Source of the DNA: UBA1876 sp964515395
GTDB taxonomy: Bacteria > Synergistota > Synergistia > Synergistales > Thermovirgaceae
DNA: 30,274 nt
Direction of reading: 5' to 3'
Assembly: GCA_964515395.1 (NCBI GenBank)
Contig: CAZERC010000020.1
Span: 1 to 30,274, forward strand
Part shown: piece by piece, positions 8,172-15,738 of the stretch
How positions within the stretch are numbered: position 1 is the stretch's first letter
How the letters are laid out: each line of letters begins with the position of its first letter
Notes under the pieces: generated by a model
Told to the model about the DNA's origin: nothing
The model's input: the letters and a program-made list of their open reading frames with translations, nothing else
The model's database searches: none
Program-made: the position numbers and the translations under genes

Positions 8172-8918
8172 ATGACTCGATGTGACGGAAGAGCTCCGGA
8201 AGCATTGCGGAGTGTGACTATCGAAAGGGATTACACAAAATATGCAGAAGGTTCGGTGCGCATCGGTTTCGGAGATACATGGGTGATCTGCACTGCCTCC
8301 GTTGAAGAGAAGGTCCCCGTGTTTCTCAGGGGAAGCGGTCAAGGCTGGGTCACAGCCGAATATTCCATGCTCCCCCGCGCGACGGAAACCAGATCATTGA
8401 GGGACAGTGTCAAGGGCCGCATAAGTGGCAGGAGCCATGAGATCCAGCGTTTGATCGGGAGGTCGCTTCGAGCCGGAGTGGAGCTCGAAAGACTTGGCGA
8501 ACGAACGATCTGGATTGATTGCGACGTCATCCAGGCTGACGGCGGAACCCGGACGGCTGCCATCACCGGCGGGTTTGTGGCCATGGTGGATGCCTTCAGG
8601 AAACTTTACGGCTCCGGGAGTATTGATTGCATTCCGGTACGCTCCTTTGTGGCCGCCCTCAGCGTGGGCAAGCTGGACGGCGAAATCCTCGCCGATCTCT
8701 GCTACGAGGAAGATTCGGCGGCCGAAGTGGACTGCAATGTGGTCATGAACGACAAGGGCGAATATATCGAGTTGCAGGGGACCGGTGAATCTGGTACCTT
8801 CGCGAGACATGAGCTCGAACGTCTTCTCGACGTCGCCGAGGAAGGCATCGCGAAGCTTGTTGACATGCAGCGGGAAAGCCTCGAATTGACGGAAGAGGAA
8901 CGGGGGGCTTTCCTGTGA
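8172..8918 (+). CDS. rph: ribonuclease PH
   Basis: Phosphorolytic 3'-to-5' exoribonuclease that trims tRNA precursors and makes nucleoside diphosphates. The 248 residues match the family length. Visible signatures are the N-terminal DGRAPEALRSVTIERDYTKY, GDTWVICTASVE, GWVTAEYSMLPRAT, the RRGRISGRSHEIQRLIGRSLRA-like stretch (with the phosphate-binding arginine context), IDCDVIQADGGTRTAAITGG and the C-terminal GEYIELQGTGESGTF. It acts as a hexamer in the cytoplasm. The stop overlaps the next GTG start (GTGA). The rph-rdgB pairing is common in bacteria and supports both calls. Confidence 0.96.
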   Translation: MTRCDGRAPEALRSVTIERDYTKYAEGSVRIGFGDTWVICTASVEEKVPVFLRGSGQGWVTAEYSMLPRATETRSLRDSVKGRISGRSHEIQRLIGRSLRAGVELERLGERTIWIDCDVIQADGGTRTAAITGGFVAMVDAFRKLYGSGSIDCIPVRSFVAALSVGKLDGEILADLCYEEDSAAEVDCNVVMNDKGEYIELQGTGESGTFARHELERLLDVAEEGIAKLVDMQRESLELTEEERGAFL

Positions 8919-9532
8919 GCAAAACGATTCTCCTCGCCAGCGGCAACAGGAACAAGTATTTCGAGTTTTCGGATTTTTTTGAACCAGTGGGTGTGGATGT
9001 TCTTTTCGGTCCCGACGTTCTCGGGCGTGAGCTTGAAATCGTCGAAGACGGATCCACTTATGCCCATAACGCGCTGAAGAAGGCGCGGGCGTGGGCGGAC
9101 AAAGCAGGGATGCCCGCCCTCTCCGATGACAGCGGCCTTGAAGTCCGTGCGCTGTCCTGGGGCCCTGGAACAGGGTCTGCCCGGGTCGCACAAGATGATT
9201 CGTCCCGTATCCGGTGGCTCATGGAGAAGATGGAGAATGTTTCCGACCGGGCGGCGAGATTCGTCGCGTGCCTGGCGCTGGTCTTCCCGGGGGCCGGGCA
9301 GTGCTGGCTGACCAAGGGGTATTGCTGGGGGCGCATTGCCAATGAGCCTTCCGGAAGTGAAGGCTTCGGCTACGATCCCCTCTTCGTGCCCGAGGGATAC
9401 AACGAGCCTTTTGCGGTTTTGGGTCAAGGTGTGAAATCGACGATCTCGCACCGGGCCGTTGCGACATTTTCGCTGCGCCGAATGCTATCAAAAGGCTTCT
9501 GTGATAGAATGTGTACTCGCTCCATGTCATGA
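8915..9532 (+). CDS. rdgB: XTP/dITP pyrophosphatase (RdgB/HAM1 family)
   Basis: House-cleaning nucleotidase that hydrolyses dITP, XTP and ITP to monophosphates and so prevents their incorporation into nucleic acid. It has 205 residues from the overlapping GTG. Motifs are LLASGNRNKYFEF (SGN..K substrate loop, residues about 7-16), ALSDDSGLEVRAL (catalytic Asp-rich loop), GSEGFGYDPLFVPEG and ISHRAVA. The usual PGVYSARYAG stretch is replaced by PGTGSARVAQDDSSR, a modest divergence. The last 15 residues (KGFCDRMCTRSMS) are unlike the family consensus. Translation is probably coupled to rph. Confidence 0.93.
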   Translation: MSKTILLASGNRNKYFEFSDFFEPVGVDVLFGPDVLGRELEIVEDGSTYAHNALKKARAWADKAGMPALSDDSGLEVRALSWGPGTGSARVAQDDSSRIRWLMEKMENVSDRAARFVACLALVFPGAGQCWLTKGYCWGRIANEPSGSEGFGYDPLFVPEGYNEPFAVLGQGVKSTISHRAVATFSLRRMLSKGFCDRMCTRSMS

Positions 9533-9553
9533 ACGCGCGGGGAGGTGCGATGC

Positions 9554-9784
9554 GTGGGAATTTTCTTGATGATCGTCCATATCATACTGGCCGTTTCCCT
9601 GATGACCGTGATTCTCCTCCAGCAGAGGAAGCAGGGAGGTTTTTCCGGCGTTTTCGGAGGAGGTACCCAGGCTGATGCAGCAGGTGGACAATGGCAGCGT
9701 TTTACCCTGCTCAGCAAGGTAACCGTTCTCCTGGCGGCCTTGTTCCTGATTTCGTCTTTGTTACTCGTCATCTTGCCCAGGTAG
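9554..9784 (+). CDS. secG: preprotein translocase subunit SecG
   Basis: Small inner-membrane subunit of the SecYEG translocon. Start GTG 9554 is chosen because GGGGAGG ends 8 bases upstream; an in-frame GTG at 9545 lies within that Shine-Dalgarno. The 76-residue product has two transmembrane helices (about 2-22 and 51-74) joined by the characteristic loop QQRKQGGFSGVFGGG, which is diagnostic for SecG. It lies 21 bases after rdgB, so it may be on the same transcript. Confidence 0.93.
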   Translation: MGIFLMIVHIILAVSLMTVILLQQRKQGGFSGVFGGGTQADAAGGQWQRFTLLSKVTVLLAALFLISSLLLVILPR

Positions 9785-9794
9785 ATTCAGGTAT

Positions 9795-10841
9795 GTGAAG
9801 ATGACGCCCAGACAGCTCGACCGGCTTTCCGATGTCCATAACGTCTCTTGCGGAGAAAATCGGTACTTCAGTGCCGAACACGAGGAGATAGCGGCTGGAC
9901 TTACCACCGACATCTACTTCGTCAAGACGCGGGATGTCCTGGAAGCAGCCGGAAAGCTGGACACACCCGTAGTTGCGGAAATATTTGCGAGGAAACCGGG
10001 AATTTTCGCAGGCCTTCCCGAAGTACTGCGTCTTTTGGACGGGAAGGATGTCAAAATTCATTCCCTCCGGGAAGGCGACAGCTTCGAGGCCAAGGAAGTT
10101 CTCATGCGCATTGAAGGCCCCTATTCAGCTTTCGGCATGTACGAGACGGTAATCCTCGGCCTGTTGGCGAGTTCGACGGGATGGGCGACTGCCGCCAGGG
10201 AATGTGTCGAAGCCGCCCGGGGCAAACCGGTCTTGTCCTTTGGGGCCAGACACGTTCACCCTTCGGTGGCACCCGTCATGGAACGGGCCGCCGTAATCGC
10301 CGGCGGTTGTGCGGGGGCCAGTTGCATCCTCGGAGCGAAACTTGCCGGCATCGAGCCGAAGGGGACCATTCCCCATGCGGCGATTCTCATCGTCGGAGAT
10401 ACCGTCAGCCTGGCGAAGGTTTACGACCAGGTCCTTGAGGAAGGAGAACAGCGCCTTGTTCTCGTGGATACCTTCAAGGACGAGGCGGAAGAATCCCTCA
10501 GGGTTGCTGACGCGTTGGGAGGCAGACTGTCGGGAGTCAGGATCGATACTCCCTCGGAACGGGGAGGCGTATCACCCGATTTAGTGCGGGAAGTCCGGTG
10601 GCGGCTTGACAAGGCGGGCTTTCGTCATGTCTCGATCGTGGCCTCCGGAGGGTTGAAACCCGAAACGATTGCCCAGCTTCGGGAGGCGGGGGTCGATTCC
10701 TTTGGTGTCGGGAGTTACATTGCCCATGCCACGCCCCGGGACATGACCATGGACATCAAGATGGTCGACGGGAAGCCCGTCGCTAAGCGGGGAAGGTTCC
10801 CGGGAATCATCGAGAACCCGAAGCTTGAAAAGGTCCTGTGA
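9795..10841 (+). CDS. pncB: nicotinate phosphoribosyltransferase
   Basis: Converts nicotinate and PRPP to nicotinate mononucleotide in NAD salvage (Preiss-Handler route). At 348 residues it is the short type, similar in size to archaeal and NadC-fold enzymes rather than the ~400-residue E. coli PncB. Diagnostic stretches are TDIYFVKT, VLSFGARHVHPSVAPVMERA, GASCILGAKLAGIEPKGTIP (with the conserved His-type active-site loop just after, IPHAAIL), LVDTFKDEAEESL, GVRIDTPSERGG and IVASGGLKPETIAQL with GVGSYIA. Start is GTG 9795 or ATG 9801; both have only weak ribosome-binding sites. It sits 10 bases after secG. Confidence 0.91.
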   Translation: MKMTPRQLDRLSDVHNVSCGENRYFSAEHEEIAAGLTTDIYFVKTRDVLEAAGKLDTPVVAEIFARKPGIFAGLPEVLRLLDGKDVKIHSLREGDSFEAKEVLMRIEGPYSAFGMYETVILGLLASSTGWATAARECVEAARGKPVLSFGARHVHPSVAPVMERAAVIAGGCAGASCILGAKLAGIEPKGTIPHAAILIVGDTVSLAKVYDQVLEEGEQRLVLVDTFKDEAEESLRVADALGGRLSGVRIDTPSERGGVSPDLVREVRWRLDKAGFRHVSIVASGGLKPETIAQLREAGVDSFGVGSYIAHATPRDMTMDIKMVDGKPVAKRGRFPGIIENPKLEKVL

Positions 10842-10863
10842 TTCGGAACGCCGGGCGCCGAAT
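10841..10863 (+). terminator. weak hairpin after nicotinate phosphoribosyltransferase
   Basis: ATTCGG (10841-10846) pairs with CCGAAT (10858-10863) with extra GC pairing inside. No run of T follows, so termination is uncertain. A new promoter begins 5 bases further on. Confidence 0.3.
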
Positions 10864-10867
10864 TTGC

Positions 10868-10896
10868 TTGACACGTTACCCGGCCTTCGTTAGAAT
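10868..10896 (+). promoter_or_regulatory. sigma-70 promoter of rplM-rpsI
   Basis: TTGACA (10868-10873), a 17-base spacer and TAGAAT (10891-10896) give a near-consensus housekeeping promoter. Expected start is near 10903, about 73 bases before rplM. Confidence 0.85.
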
Positions 10897-10902
10897 AACT
10901 GT

Positions 10903-10975
10903 CGCTCTGCCTTCCGGCAGGGTGCGAATTTATTGCGCTTGCGCCTACGGTGTGGGCGAGGGAGTGACGGAATAG
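10903..10975 (+). promoter_or_regulatory. structured 5' leader of rplM, candidate ribosomal-protein leader
   Basis: The untranslated leader is long for a bacterial gene and can fold. GCTCTGCC...GGCAGGG (10904-10922) forms a 7-bp stem capped by TTCC, followed by GC-rich pairing between CGCC near 10942 and GGCG near 10957. L13 leaders that bind the ribosomal protein for autoregulation are known in other phyla. Whether this one belongs to such a family is inference. Confidence 0.4.
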
Positions 10976-11407
10976 ATGCCTGATAAGACAACTTTCATGG
11001 CGAAACCGAACAGCATTGAGCGAAAGTGGTACGTCGTAGACGCTACCGACAAACCCCTGGGCAGACTTGCCGCACAGATTGCAAAGATCCTCCAGGGCAA
11101 GCACAAGCCAGTCTACACCCCTCACGTCGATACGGGCGATTTTGTCATCGTCCTGAACGCCGACAAGGTGAAGCTGACGGGGAGAAAAGCCCAGCAGTCC
11201 ATGGTATACCGACACAGCGGTTACAAGGGAAGTCTCAAGGCGGTTTCCTTTGGGGAATACATGGCCAAGGCGCCTGACCGGCTCGTGGAAAAGGTTGTCA
11301 AGGGCATGCTCCCGAAAAACAGGCTGGCTTTTCACAAGAAACTCAAGGTCTACGCGGGGCCGAATCATCCCCACACGGCCCAGAAACCGGAAAAGATAGA
11401 GATTTGA
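10976..11407 (+). CDS. rplM: 50S ribosomal protein L13
   Basis: Large-subunit ribosomal protein of 143 residues. The N-terminus KTTFMAKPNSIERKWYVVDA, then GRLAAQIAKILQGKHKPVYTPH, GDFVIVLNADKVKLTGRK and KGMLPKNRLAFHKKLKVYAG are textbook L13. The ATG at 10976 gives the family-typical start; the internal ATG at 10997 would remove conserved residues. It is followed 29 bases later by rpsI, the universal L13-S9 operon. Confidence 0.98.
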   Translation: MPDKTTFMAKPNSIERKWYVVDATDKPLGRLAAQIAKILQGKHKPVYTPHVDTGDFVIVLNADKVKLTGRKAQQSMVYRHSGYKGSLKAVSFGEYMAKAPDRLVEKVVKGMLPKNRLAFHKKLKVYAGPNHPHTAQKPEKIEI

Positions 11408-11436
11408 TCGGCAGGAGCCGGGAAAGGAGGTAACCC

Positions 11437-11832
11437 ATGAGAGGCAGCGAGTTCTACTGGGGAACAGGAAGACGAAAGACAGCTCTCGCGCGGGTGCGCA
11501 TCCGTCCGGGTGACGGTGCCGTCAAGGTCAACAACCGCACGCCGGAAGACTATTTCCCCCGGACGGTATGGCAGAATCACGCCTTTGAACCTCTTCGAAT
11601 CGCCGGGCTGGAAGGGAAAATCGACGTGTTCGTCAATGCCAGCGGCGGCGGACTGACGGGACAGGCGGGAGCCGTCAGACTGGGCATCGCGCGGGCTCTT
11701 CTTAAATTGAACCCAGATTTGAAGCCTGTCTTGAAGCAGGCAGGCCTCCTGACCCGGGATCCCAGGATGGTTGAGCGAAAGAAATTCGGTCTGAAGGGCG
11801 CCCGAGGCAAGCGGCAATACTCGAAGCGTTGA
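11437..11832 (+). CDS. rpsI: 30S ribosomal protein S9
   Basis: Small-subunit ribosomal protein of 131 residues with a strong AAAGGAGG ribosome-binding site. YWGTGRRKTALARVRI at the N-terminus, GGGLTGQAGAVRLGIARALL in the middle and the basic tail KKFGLKGARGKRQYSKR ending in Arg are diagnostic. The C-terminal SKR tail reaches the P-site tRNA in the ribosome. It is the second gene of the rplM operon and is followed by an intrinsic terminator. Confidence 0.98.
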   Translation: MRGSEFYWGTGRRKTALARVRIRPGDGAVKVNNRTPEDYFPRTVWQNHAFEPLRIAGLEGKIDVFVNASGGGLTGQAGAVRLGIARALLKLNPDLKPVLKQAGLLTRDPRMVERKKFGLKGARGKRQYSKR

Positions 11833-11865
11833 CGAAATGTTCCAGATTCGAAAATCCGCATGATG

Positions 11866-11899
11866 AAAGGGGGGCGCGTTTCTGCGTCCCCCTTTTTTT
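11866..11899 (+). terminator. intrinsic terminator of rplM-rpsI
   Basis: AAAGGGGGGCGC and GCGTCCCCCTTT pair around a short GTTTCT loop and run straight into seven T residues. This is a classic Rho-independent terminator 34 bases after the rpsI stop. Confidence 0.92.
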
Positions 11900-11942
11900 C
11901 TGAAAGCCCAATCAGGATGAGGAGTCTGGAAACCTTGCTGCA

Positions 11943-11972
11943 TTGACCGTTAACGCTTGTTTAGGCTAGGAT
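11943..11972 (+). promoter_or_regulatory. candidate promoter of the 27-codon gene
   Basis: TTGACC (11943-11948) and TAGGAT (11967-11972) are separated by 18 bases. They match 5 of 6 and 4-5 of 6 consensus positions. Start would be near 11979, about 30 bases before the small gene. Confidence 0.55.
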
Positions 11973-12009
11973 GGTTTGTAAGAAGGCAAAAGAAGTGAAG
12001 GAGATGAAA

Positions 12010-12093
12010 ATGGACGACAGTTTATGTCCTCATCAATATTTGAACAGGGATAGGTGCCATTGCGAGGGGGGAAACGTGAATATGGACGAGTAG
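12010..12093 (+). CDS. 27-residue Cys/His-rich small protein
   Basis: ATG 12010 follows AAGGAG (11998-12003) at an ideal 6-base spacing and ends at TAG 12091. The product is MDDSLCPHQYLNRDRCHCEG followed by GNVNMDE. Three Cys and two His in the order C-x-H...C-H-C could bind a metal ion or a redox group. It is acidic with no membrane segment. It stands alone between a terminator and mgtE and has its own promoter-like sequence, so it looks like a real independently expressed short gene. I recognise no family. It could instead be a leader peptide for mgtE, although the 188-base gap after it and a separate mgtE promoter argue against that. Confidence 0.5.
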   Translation: MDDSLCPHQYLNRDRCHCEGGNVNMDE

Positions 12094-12217
12094 GGCTTTC
12101 GTGATTTTGTGTCCTTCCCGTTTTCTGAAACCATCTTTTTCGGATCCCCCCTCCAGAGTTTGAAATTTATTTCAGCAGGTCAGATTTTGCGGGCAAATGC
12201 CACGCGGCGCAGCGGCA
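12094..12217 (+). other. intergenic stretch before mgtE, little recognised
   Basis: No gene is seen. A short stem AATGCC/GGCATT (12196-12201 with 12214-12219) lies near its end. I looked for a magnesium-sensing M-box leader, expected for some mgtE genes, and could not recognise its conserved segments. Confidence 0.4.
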
Positions 12218-12245
12218 TTGACGCCATGCCGGCGGTTGGTATTGT
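12218..12245 (+). promoter_or_regulatory. candidate promoter of mgtE
   Basis: TTGACG (12218-12223) and TATTGT (12240-12245) have a 16-base spacer. The expected start near 12252 leaves about 30 bases of leader if translation begins at ATG 12282, and almost none for the earlier in-frame GTG/ATG at 12258/12261. Confidence 0.45.
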
Positions 12246-12281
12246 GCCTGCCGGTCCGTGATGGAGACGGGGGTGACGGCG

Positions 12282-13637
12282 ATGACGGAACGTCTCGAAC
12301 TGCTCTACAAAGTAGTGGAATCCCTGATGAACGAGCGCAAATTCCTGGCGGTCAAGGAGCTTCTTTCGACGCTTGAGCCAGCGGATATCAGCGATCTTCT
12401 GGTGGACATCCCGCAAGTCCAGAGGGTGCTCCTCTTCAGGCTCCTGCCGAAGGATCTCGCCATCGAGGTTTTTGAACACATGGAAGGCCCGGAGCGAGAG
12501 GAGCTTTTGAGCAGCTTCACCGACAGGGAAGCTGCCGAGATCATCGAGGATATGTCAGACGACGACCGGACGGCTCTTCTCGACGAACTGCCCGCAAAGA
12601 CGGTGAAAAAAATCCTTCAGCACTTGTCATCGGAAGAACGCACCATCGCCAACAGCCTTCTCAATTACAGGCCGTCATCGGCGGGGCGCCTGATGACGCC
12701 TGAATACATCGACCTCAAGGCGGACATGACCGCTTCAGAGGCCCTGCAGCATATCCGCCGGGAGGCCAGGAGCAAGGAAACCATATACATCTGTTTCGTC
12801 ATGGACAGCAAGCGGCACCTGCTGGGGACCGTCGACCTGGAGGATATCATACTGGCCCAGCCGGAGACGCCCATTTCGGCCCTCATGAACGAGGACCCGG
12901 TTTCCGTCGGAACGGGAACGGACCAGGAGGAATGCGCCCAGATCATGTCCCGTTATGACCTGCACGCCCTCCCGGTGGTCGACAGCGAGAGCCGACTTGT
13001 CGGCATCGTGACTTTCGACGACGTGCTTGACATTGTCGAAGAAGAGGCCACAGAAGACTTTGAGCGGATGGCCGGTATCCAGCCAGTCGAAGAGCGTTAC
13101 CTTGAAACGGGAATTATAACCCTCGCGCGAAAACGGCTTCCCTGGCTCGTCATCTGTATTGCCGCCCAGGCCTTAAGTTCCTCGGTGCTGAATTCCTATT
13201 CCTTTCTGATCCAGAGCGTCGTCCCCCTGACTTTTTTTATACCCCTCCTCATAGGAACGGGAGGCAACGTGGGAAACCAGGCTTCCACGTTGATTATCCG
13301 CGGCATGACCCTCGGGGACATCGAGTGGAAGAACCTCAGAAAAGTGTTTTTGAGGGAGCTTGTGACAGCCTTTCTCCTCGGTCTGCCCCTTGGCATCCTT
13401 GCCATCGGGCGGGCCTACATGCTCGACACGGGCTCCGAAGTGGCTTTGATCGTCGCTTTTTCCCTCGTGGCCGTGGTGATCGTCGGGAATCTTGCGGGTG
13501 TTATCCTTCCCATTATTGCAAGGTTGTTCAAGATCGACCCTGCGGTGATTTCCGGCCCGTTTATTACCACCACCGTGGACGTGCTGGGGCTCATCATCTA
13601 CTTTGAAATCGCCAGGCACGTTCTCGGGTTTGCCTGA
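12282..13637 (+). CDS. mgtE: magnesium transporter MgtE
   Basis: Homodimeric Mg2+ channel of the inner membrane. From ATG 12282 it has 451 residues, the usual length; GTG 12258 and ATG 12261 are alternative starts. Order: N-terminal superhelical domain (about 1-125, with LLSTLEPADISDLL and IIEDMSDDDRTALLDELP), two CBS domains (about 130-250, with HLLGTVDLEDIIL and LVGIVTFDDVLDIV), the plug helix, then a five-helix membrane domain (about 280-450). The pore signature is PLLIGTGGNVGNQAST. The acidic N-domain and CBS domains sense cytoplasmic Mg2+ and close the pore. It appears to be monocistronic, with a strong terminator behind. Confidence 0.95.
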   Translation: MTERLELLYKVVESLMNERKFLAVKELLSTLEPADISDLLVDIPQVQRVLLFRLLPKDLAIEVFEHMEGPEREELLSSFTDREAAEIIEDMSDDDRTALLDELPAKTVKKILQHLSSEERTIANSLLNYRPSSAGRLMTPEYIDLKADMTASEALQHIRREARSKETIYICFVMDSKRHLLGTVDLEDIILAQPETPISALMNEDPVSVGTGTDQEECAQIMSRYDLHALPVVDSESRLVGIVTFDDVLDIVEEEATEDFERMAGIQPVEERYLETGIITLARKRLPWLVICIAAQALSSSVLNSYSFLIQSVVPLTFFIPLLIGTGGNVGNQASTLIIRGMTLGDIEWKNLRKVFLRELVTAFLLGLPLGILAIGRAYMLDTGSEVALIVAFSLVAVVIVGNLAGVILPIIARLFKIDPAVISGPFITTTVDVLGLIIYFEIARHVLGFA

Positions 13638-13663
13638 CCAGAGTGCTTACAGAATCCATGCTC

Positions 13664-13695
13664 AAAAGGGCGCCCCTCAAGGGGCGCCTTTTTTG
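13664..13695 (+). terminator. intrinsic terminator of mgtE
   Basis: GGCGCCCC and GGGGCGCC pair around TCAA, flanked by AAAA and followed by TTTTTT. It lies 27 bases after the stop and could work in both directions. Confidence 0.93.
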
Positions 13696-13700
13696 ACGTG

Positions 13701-13729
13701 TTGACAGACCGTTCGGTCGGTGGTACTGT
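13701..13729 (+). promoter_or_regulatory. promoter of the TetR-efflux operon
   Basis: TTGACA (13701-13706), 17-base spacer, TACTGT (13724-13729). The spacer is filled by the palindromic operator, so repressor binding would block RNA polymerase. Expected start is near 13736. Confidence 0.75.
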
Positions 13730-13754
13730 CTACCGAGCCTACCGACCGGTCTGG
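13705..13754 (+). promoter_or_regulatory. TetR-type operator with two palindromic half elements
   Basis: GACCG-TT-CGGTC (13707-13718) lies in the promoter spacer and GACCGGTC (13744-13751) lies in the leader. They are part of a larger inverted arrangement: CAGACCG...GGTCGGT on the left, ACCGACCGGTCTG on the right. GACCG/CGGTC inverted repeats are typical TetR-family operators. Autorepression by the adjacent regulator is inferred. Confidence 0.65.
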
Positions 13755-13763
13755 AGGTGTCAC

Positions 13764-14378
13764 ATGGCTGATATCAGTGAGACGAGATCACGGATTCTTG
13801 GGGAGGCCAGAAGGAAGTTCGCCAGATCCGGATTTTATGGAACCAGCATGGATTCCATCGTCAAGGGAACGGGGCTCAGCAAGGGAGCCCTGTACTGGCA
13901 TTTCGAAAACAAGGAAGCCCTTTTCAGGGCTGTCATAGAAACCGAGATACAGGAGATCGTCAGGCATTTCATTCCTGGAACCGGCGAAATGGGGGAGAAC
14001 CCCCTCGAGTTTTTCGTACGTCGGGGCGATGAATATCTCGAGATCCTCTGGGAAGACGAAGACCTTCGCCTGATCTGGGTCCATCTTTTCCTCGAATCCC
14101 ACCGTGGAGGGGAAAAAGGGCAAGAGCTGTCGCGGTTCATCAGGGATGCCATGACTTCGGCCTATGAAACAGTCGTCCCCGTGGTTTCCAGTTCTTTTCC
14201 CGGCCTCGAGGGGAAGGAGAAGACCCTGGAAGTGGAAGACCTCGTTCGCATCGTGGACTACTGTTTTCACGGATTGCTGGTAAACCTGGGAATAACCATC
14301 GACCTCGAGAAGGCACAGAAATACTGGCGTTTCATGATCACCCGCTTTATCGAGGGGGGAGAAAACTATGTTTCCTAG
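13764..14378 (+). CDS. TetR/AcrR-family transcriptional repressor of the efflux operon
   Basis: A 204-residue regulator. Start ATG 13764 has GGAGG 8 bases upstream; the frame is open to 13698, but that part contains the promoter and operator. The N-terminal HTH is clear: RILGEARRKFARSGFYGTSM, DSIVKGTGLSKGALYWHFEN, KEALFRAVI. The C-terminal half is the variable ligand-binding and dimer domain. By analogy with AcrR it should repress its own operon until a toxic ligand binds. It is first in a four- or five-gene efflux operon and overlaps the start of the TolC gene by 11 bases. Confidence 0.93.
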   Translation: MADISETRSRILGEARRKFARSGFYGTSMDSIVKGTGLSKGALYWHFENKEALFRAVIETEIQEIVRHFIPGTGEMGENPLEFFVRRGDEYLEILWEDEDLRLIWVHLFLESHRGGEKGQELSRFIRDAMTSAYETVVPVVSSSFPGLEGKEKTLEVEDLVRIVDYCFHGLLVNLGITIDLEKAQKYWRFMITRFIEGGENYVS

Positions 14379-15738
14379 ACGCCTGATGTTTGTTTTTGCC
14401 GTAATCTTTTTCCTGTCGCTGGTAGTCCTTGGCCTTGGTGTCCAGGCCTGGGCACAGGACCTGCCTCCTTTGACACTGGATAAAGCCCTTGAACTCGCTG
14501 CAAAAGAGAATCCCCGGATCGGTGCGGCCCAAAAACGGATCGAGCAGGCCCAGGCGAGGATCCTGCAGGCTGCTTCGGCGAAATCGCCCCAGCTGGACAT
14601 ATCCCTCGGGTACCAGGAGAATGCGCATGCCCCGGAATACCCGGTTGTCGACGGAGTCACGGGACGGCCGACGCGATACTATGCCGTGGCCGGTTTCCGC
14701 CGTACCTGGCGTGCGGCCCTCTCAATGAACATCCTGATCTACAGTGGAGGTTCCGTGGAAAACACCGTGGAAGCGAGGCGACTTGCTCGACAGGCCGCCG
14801 AAGCGGAACTCGAACGTACCCGTCAGAGTGTCGAAAACCAGACGGCTTCGGCATGCTATAACCTGCAGCGTGCCGCCGCCCGGGTCGAGGTGGCCCGGGA
14901 GGCGCTGGATCTGGCGGCGGAACATTTGCGACAGACACGGGCCCTCTACGAAAACGGCATCGTGGCGAAAAACGAGGTCCTCCGGGTCGAGGTCGCCCAT
15001 TCCGATGCGAAGCTCAGGCTCATACAGGCAAAAAACGCGCTTGACACCGCCTGGTCTGTTCTGGAGCGAGTCGTAGGAGTTCCGCTTGAGGAGCAGTACA
15101 GTCTTCCAGAGCCACCCGCCGACCCCGGAGGATTTGCCCTGCCCGAGAATCCCCTTGATGTTGCCATAGAACATCGACCGGAACTCGTGGCTCTCGAGCG
15201 GTCCAGGCAGTCGGCTCTTGCAATGGCGGAAGCCGCCATGGGAGAGAAACGGCCGAAGATTCTTTTGACAGGTGAAACCTATGTGGCCGACGAAGAATTT
15301 TTTTCGGATCCGCAAGATGAATGGCAGGTGGGTATTTCCGCTGTATGGACTTTGTATGACGGGGGAAAGGCCGAGTCCCAGGCTGCCGAAGCAAAGGCGA
15401 GCGCCGAAGAGTTTTTGTACAATCTCGAAGATTTCCGTCGCTCGATTGAACTGGAGGTCCGGCAGGCTGCAAACGACCTGGAAGCAGCAAGGCAAAGGGT
15501 GGACGTGGCCAGAGCCCAGGTGACCTCCGCTGAAGAAGACTACCGCATGGCGCTCAAACGCTATTCCGCCCAGGTGGGGACCAACATCGATGTCCTGGAC
15601 GCGAGGGTCGCCCTGGAAAACGCCAGGACTCAATACGTGGATGCCGTGCACGATGCGCTGCAGGCGCGTGCCGATCTTGTTTTCGCCATGGGGCTTCCCC
15701 TTGACAAGCATCTCAGGCAGGGAGTGACGACACAGTGA
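14368..15738 (+). CDS. tolC: TolC-family outer-membrane efflux protein
   Basis: A 456-residue outer-membrane channel with a signal peptide (MFPRRLMF..., hydrophobic core, cleavage near QAWAQD). Two OEP repeats with long amphipathic helices are visible: LDKALELAAKENPRIGAAQK and ENQTASACYNLQRAAARVEV in the first half, then AIEHRPELVALERSRQSALA and NDLEAARQRVDVARAQVTSA in the second. The beta-barrel motif AVWTLYDGGKAESQ and the ending YVDAVHDALQARADLVFAMG are family typical. The ribosome-binding site is GAGGGGGGAG. It forms the exit duct for the RND pump two genes downstream. Its presence indicates a diderm envelope. Confidence 0.93.
   Translation: MFPRRLMFVFAVIFFLSLVVLGLGVQAWAQDLPPLTLDKALELAAKENPRIGAAQKRIEQAQARILQAASAKSPQLDISLGYQENAHAPEYPVVDGVTGRPTRYYAVAGFRRTWRAALSMNILIYSGGSVENTVEARRLARQAAEAELERTRQSVENQTASACYNLQRAAARVEVAREALDLAAEHLRQTRALYENGIVAKNEVLRVEVAHSDAKLRLIQAKNALDTAWSVLERVVGVPLEEQYSLPEPPADPGGFALPENPLDVAIEHRPELVALERSRQSALAMAEAAMGEKRPKILLTGETYVADEEFFSDPQDEWQVGISAVWTLYDGGKAESQAAEAKASAEEFLYNLEDFRRSIELEVRQAANDLEAARQRVDVARAQVTSAEEDYRMALKRYSAQVGTNIDVLDARVALENARTQYVDAVHDALQARADLVFAMGLPLDKHLRQGVTTQ

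Noticed and set aside
12094..12281. Magnesium-responsive M-box riboswitch before mgtE
   Set aside because: The conserved M-box segments could not be recognised; only a small stem and a promoter-like pair are visible.
14722..15711. Long minus-strand reading frame (329 codons) inside tolC
   Set aside because: It is a by-product of GC-rich codon use in the real gene; no recognisable domain.
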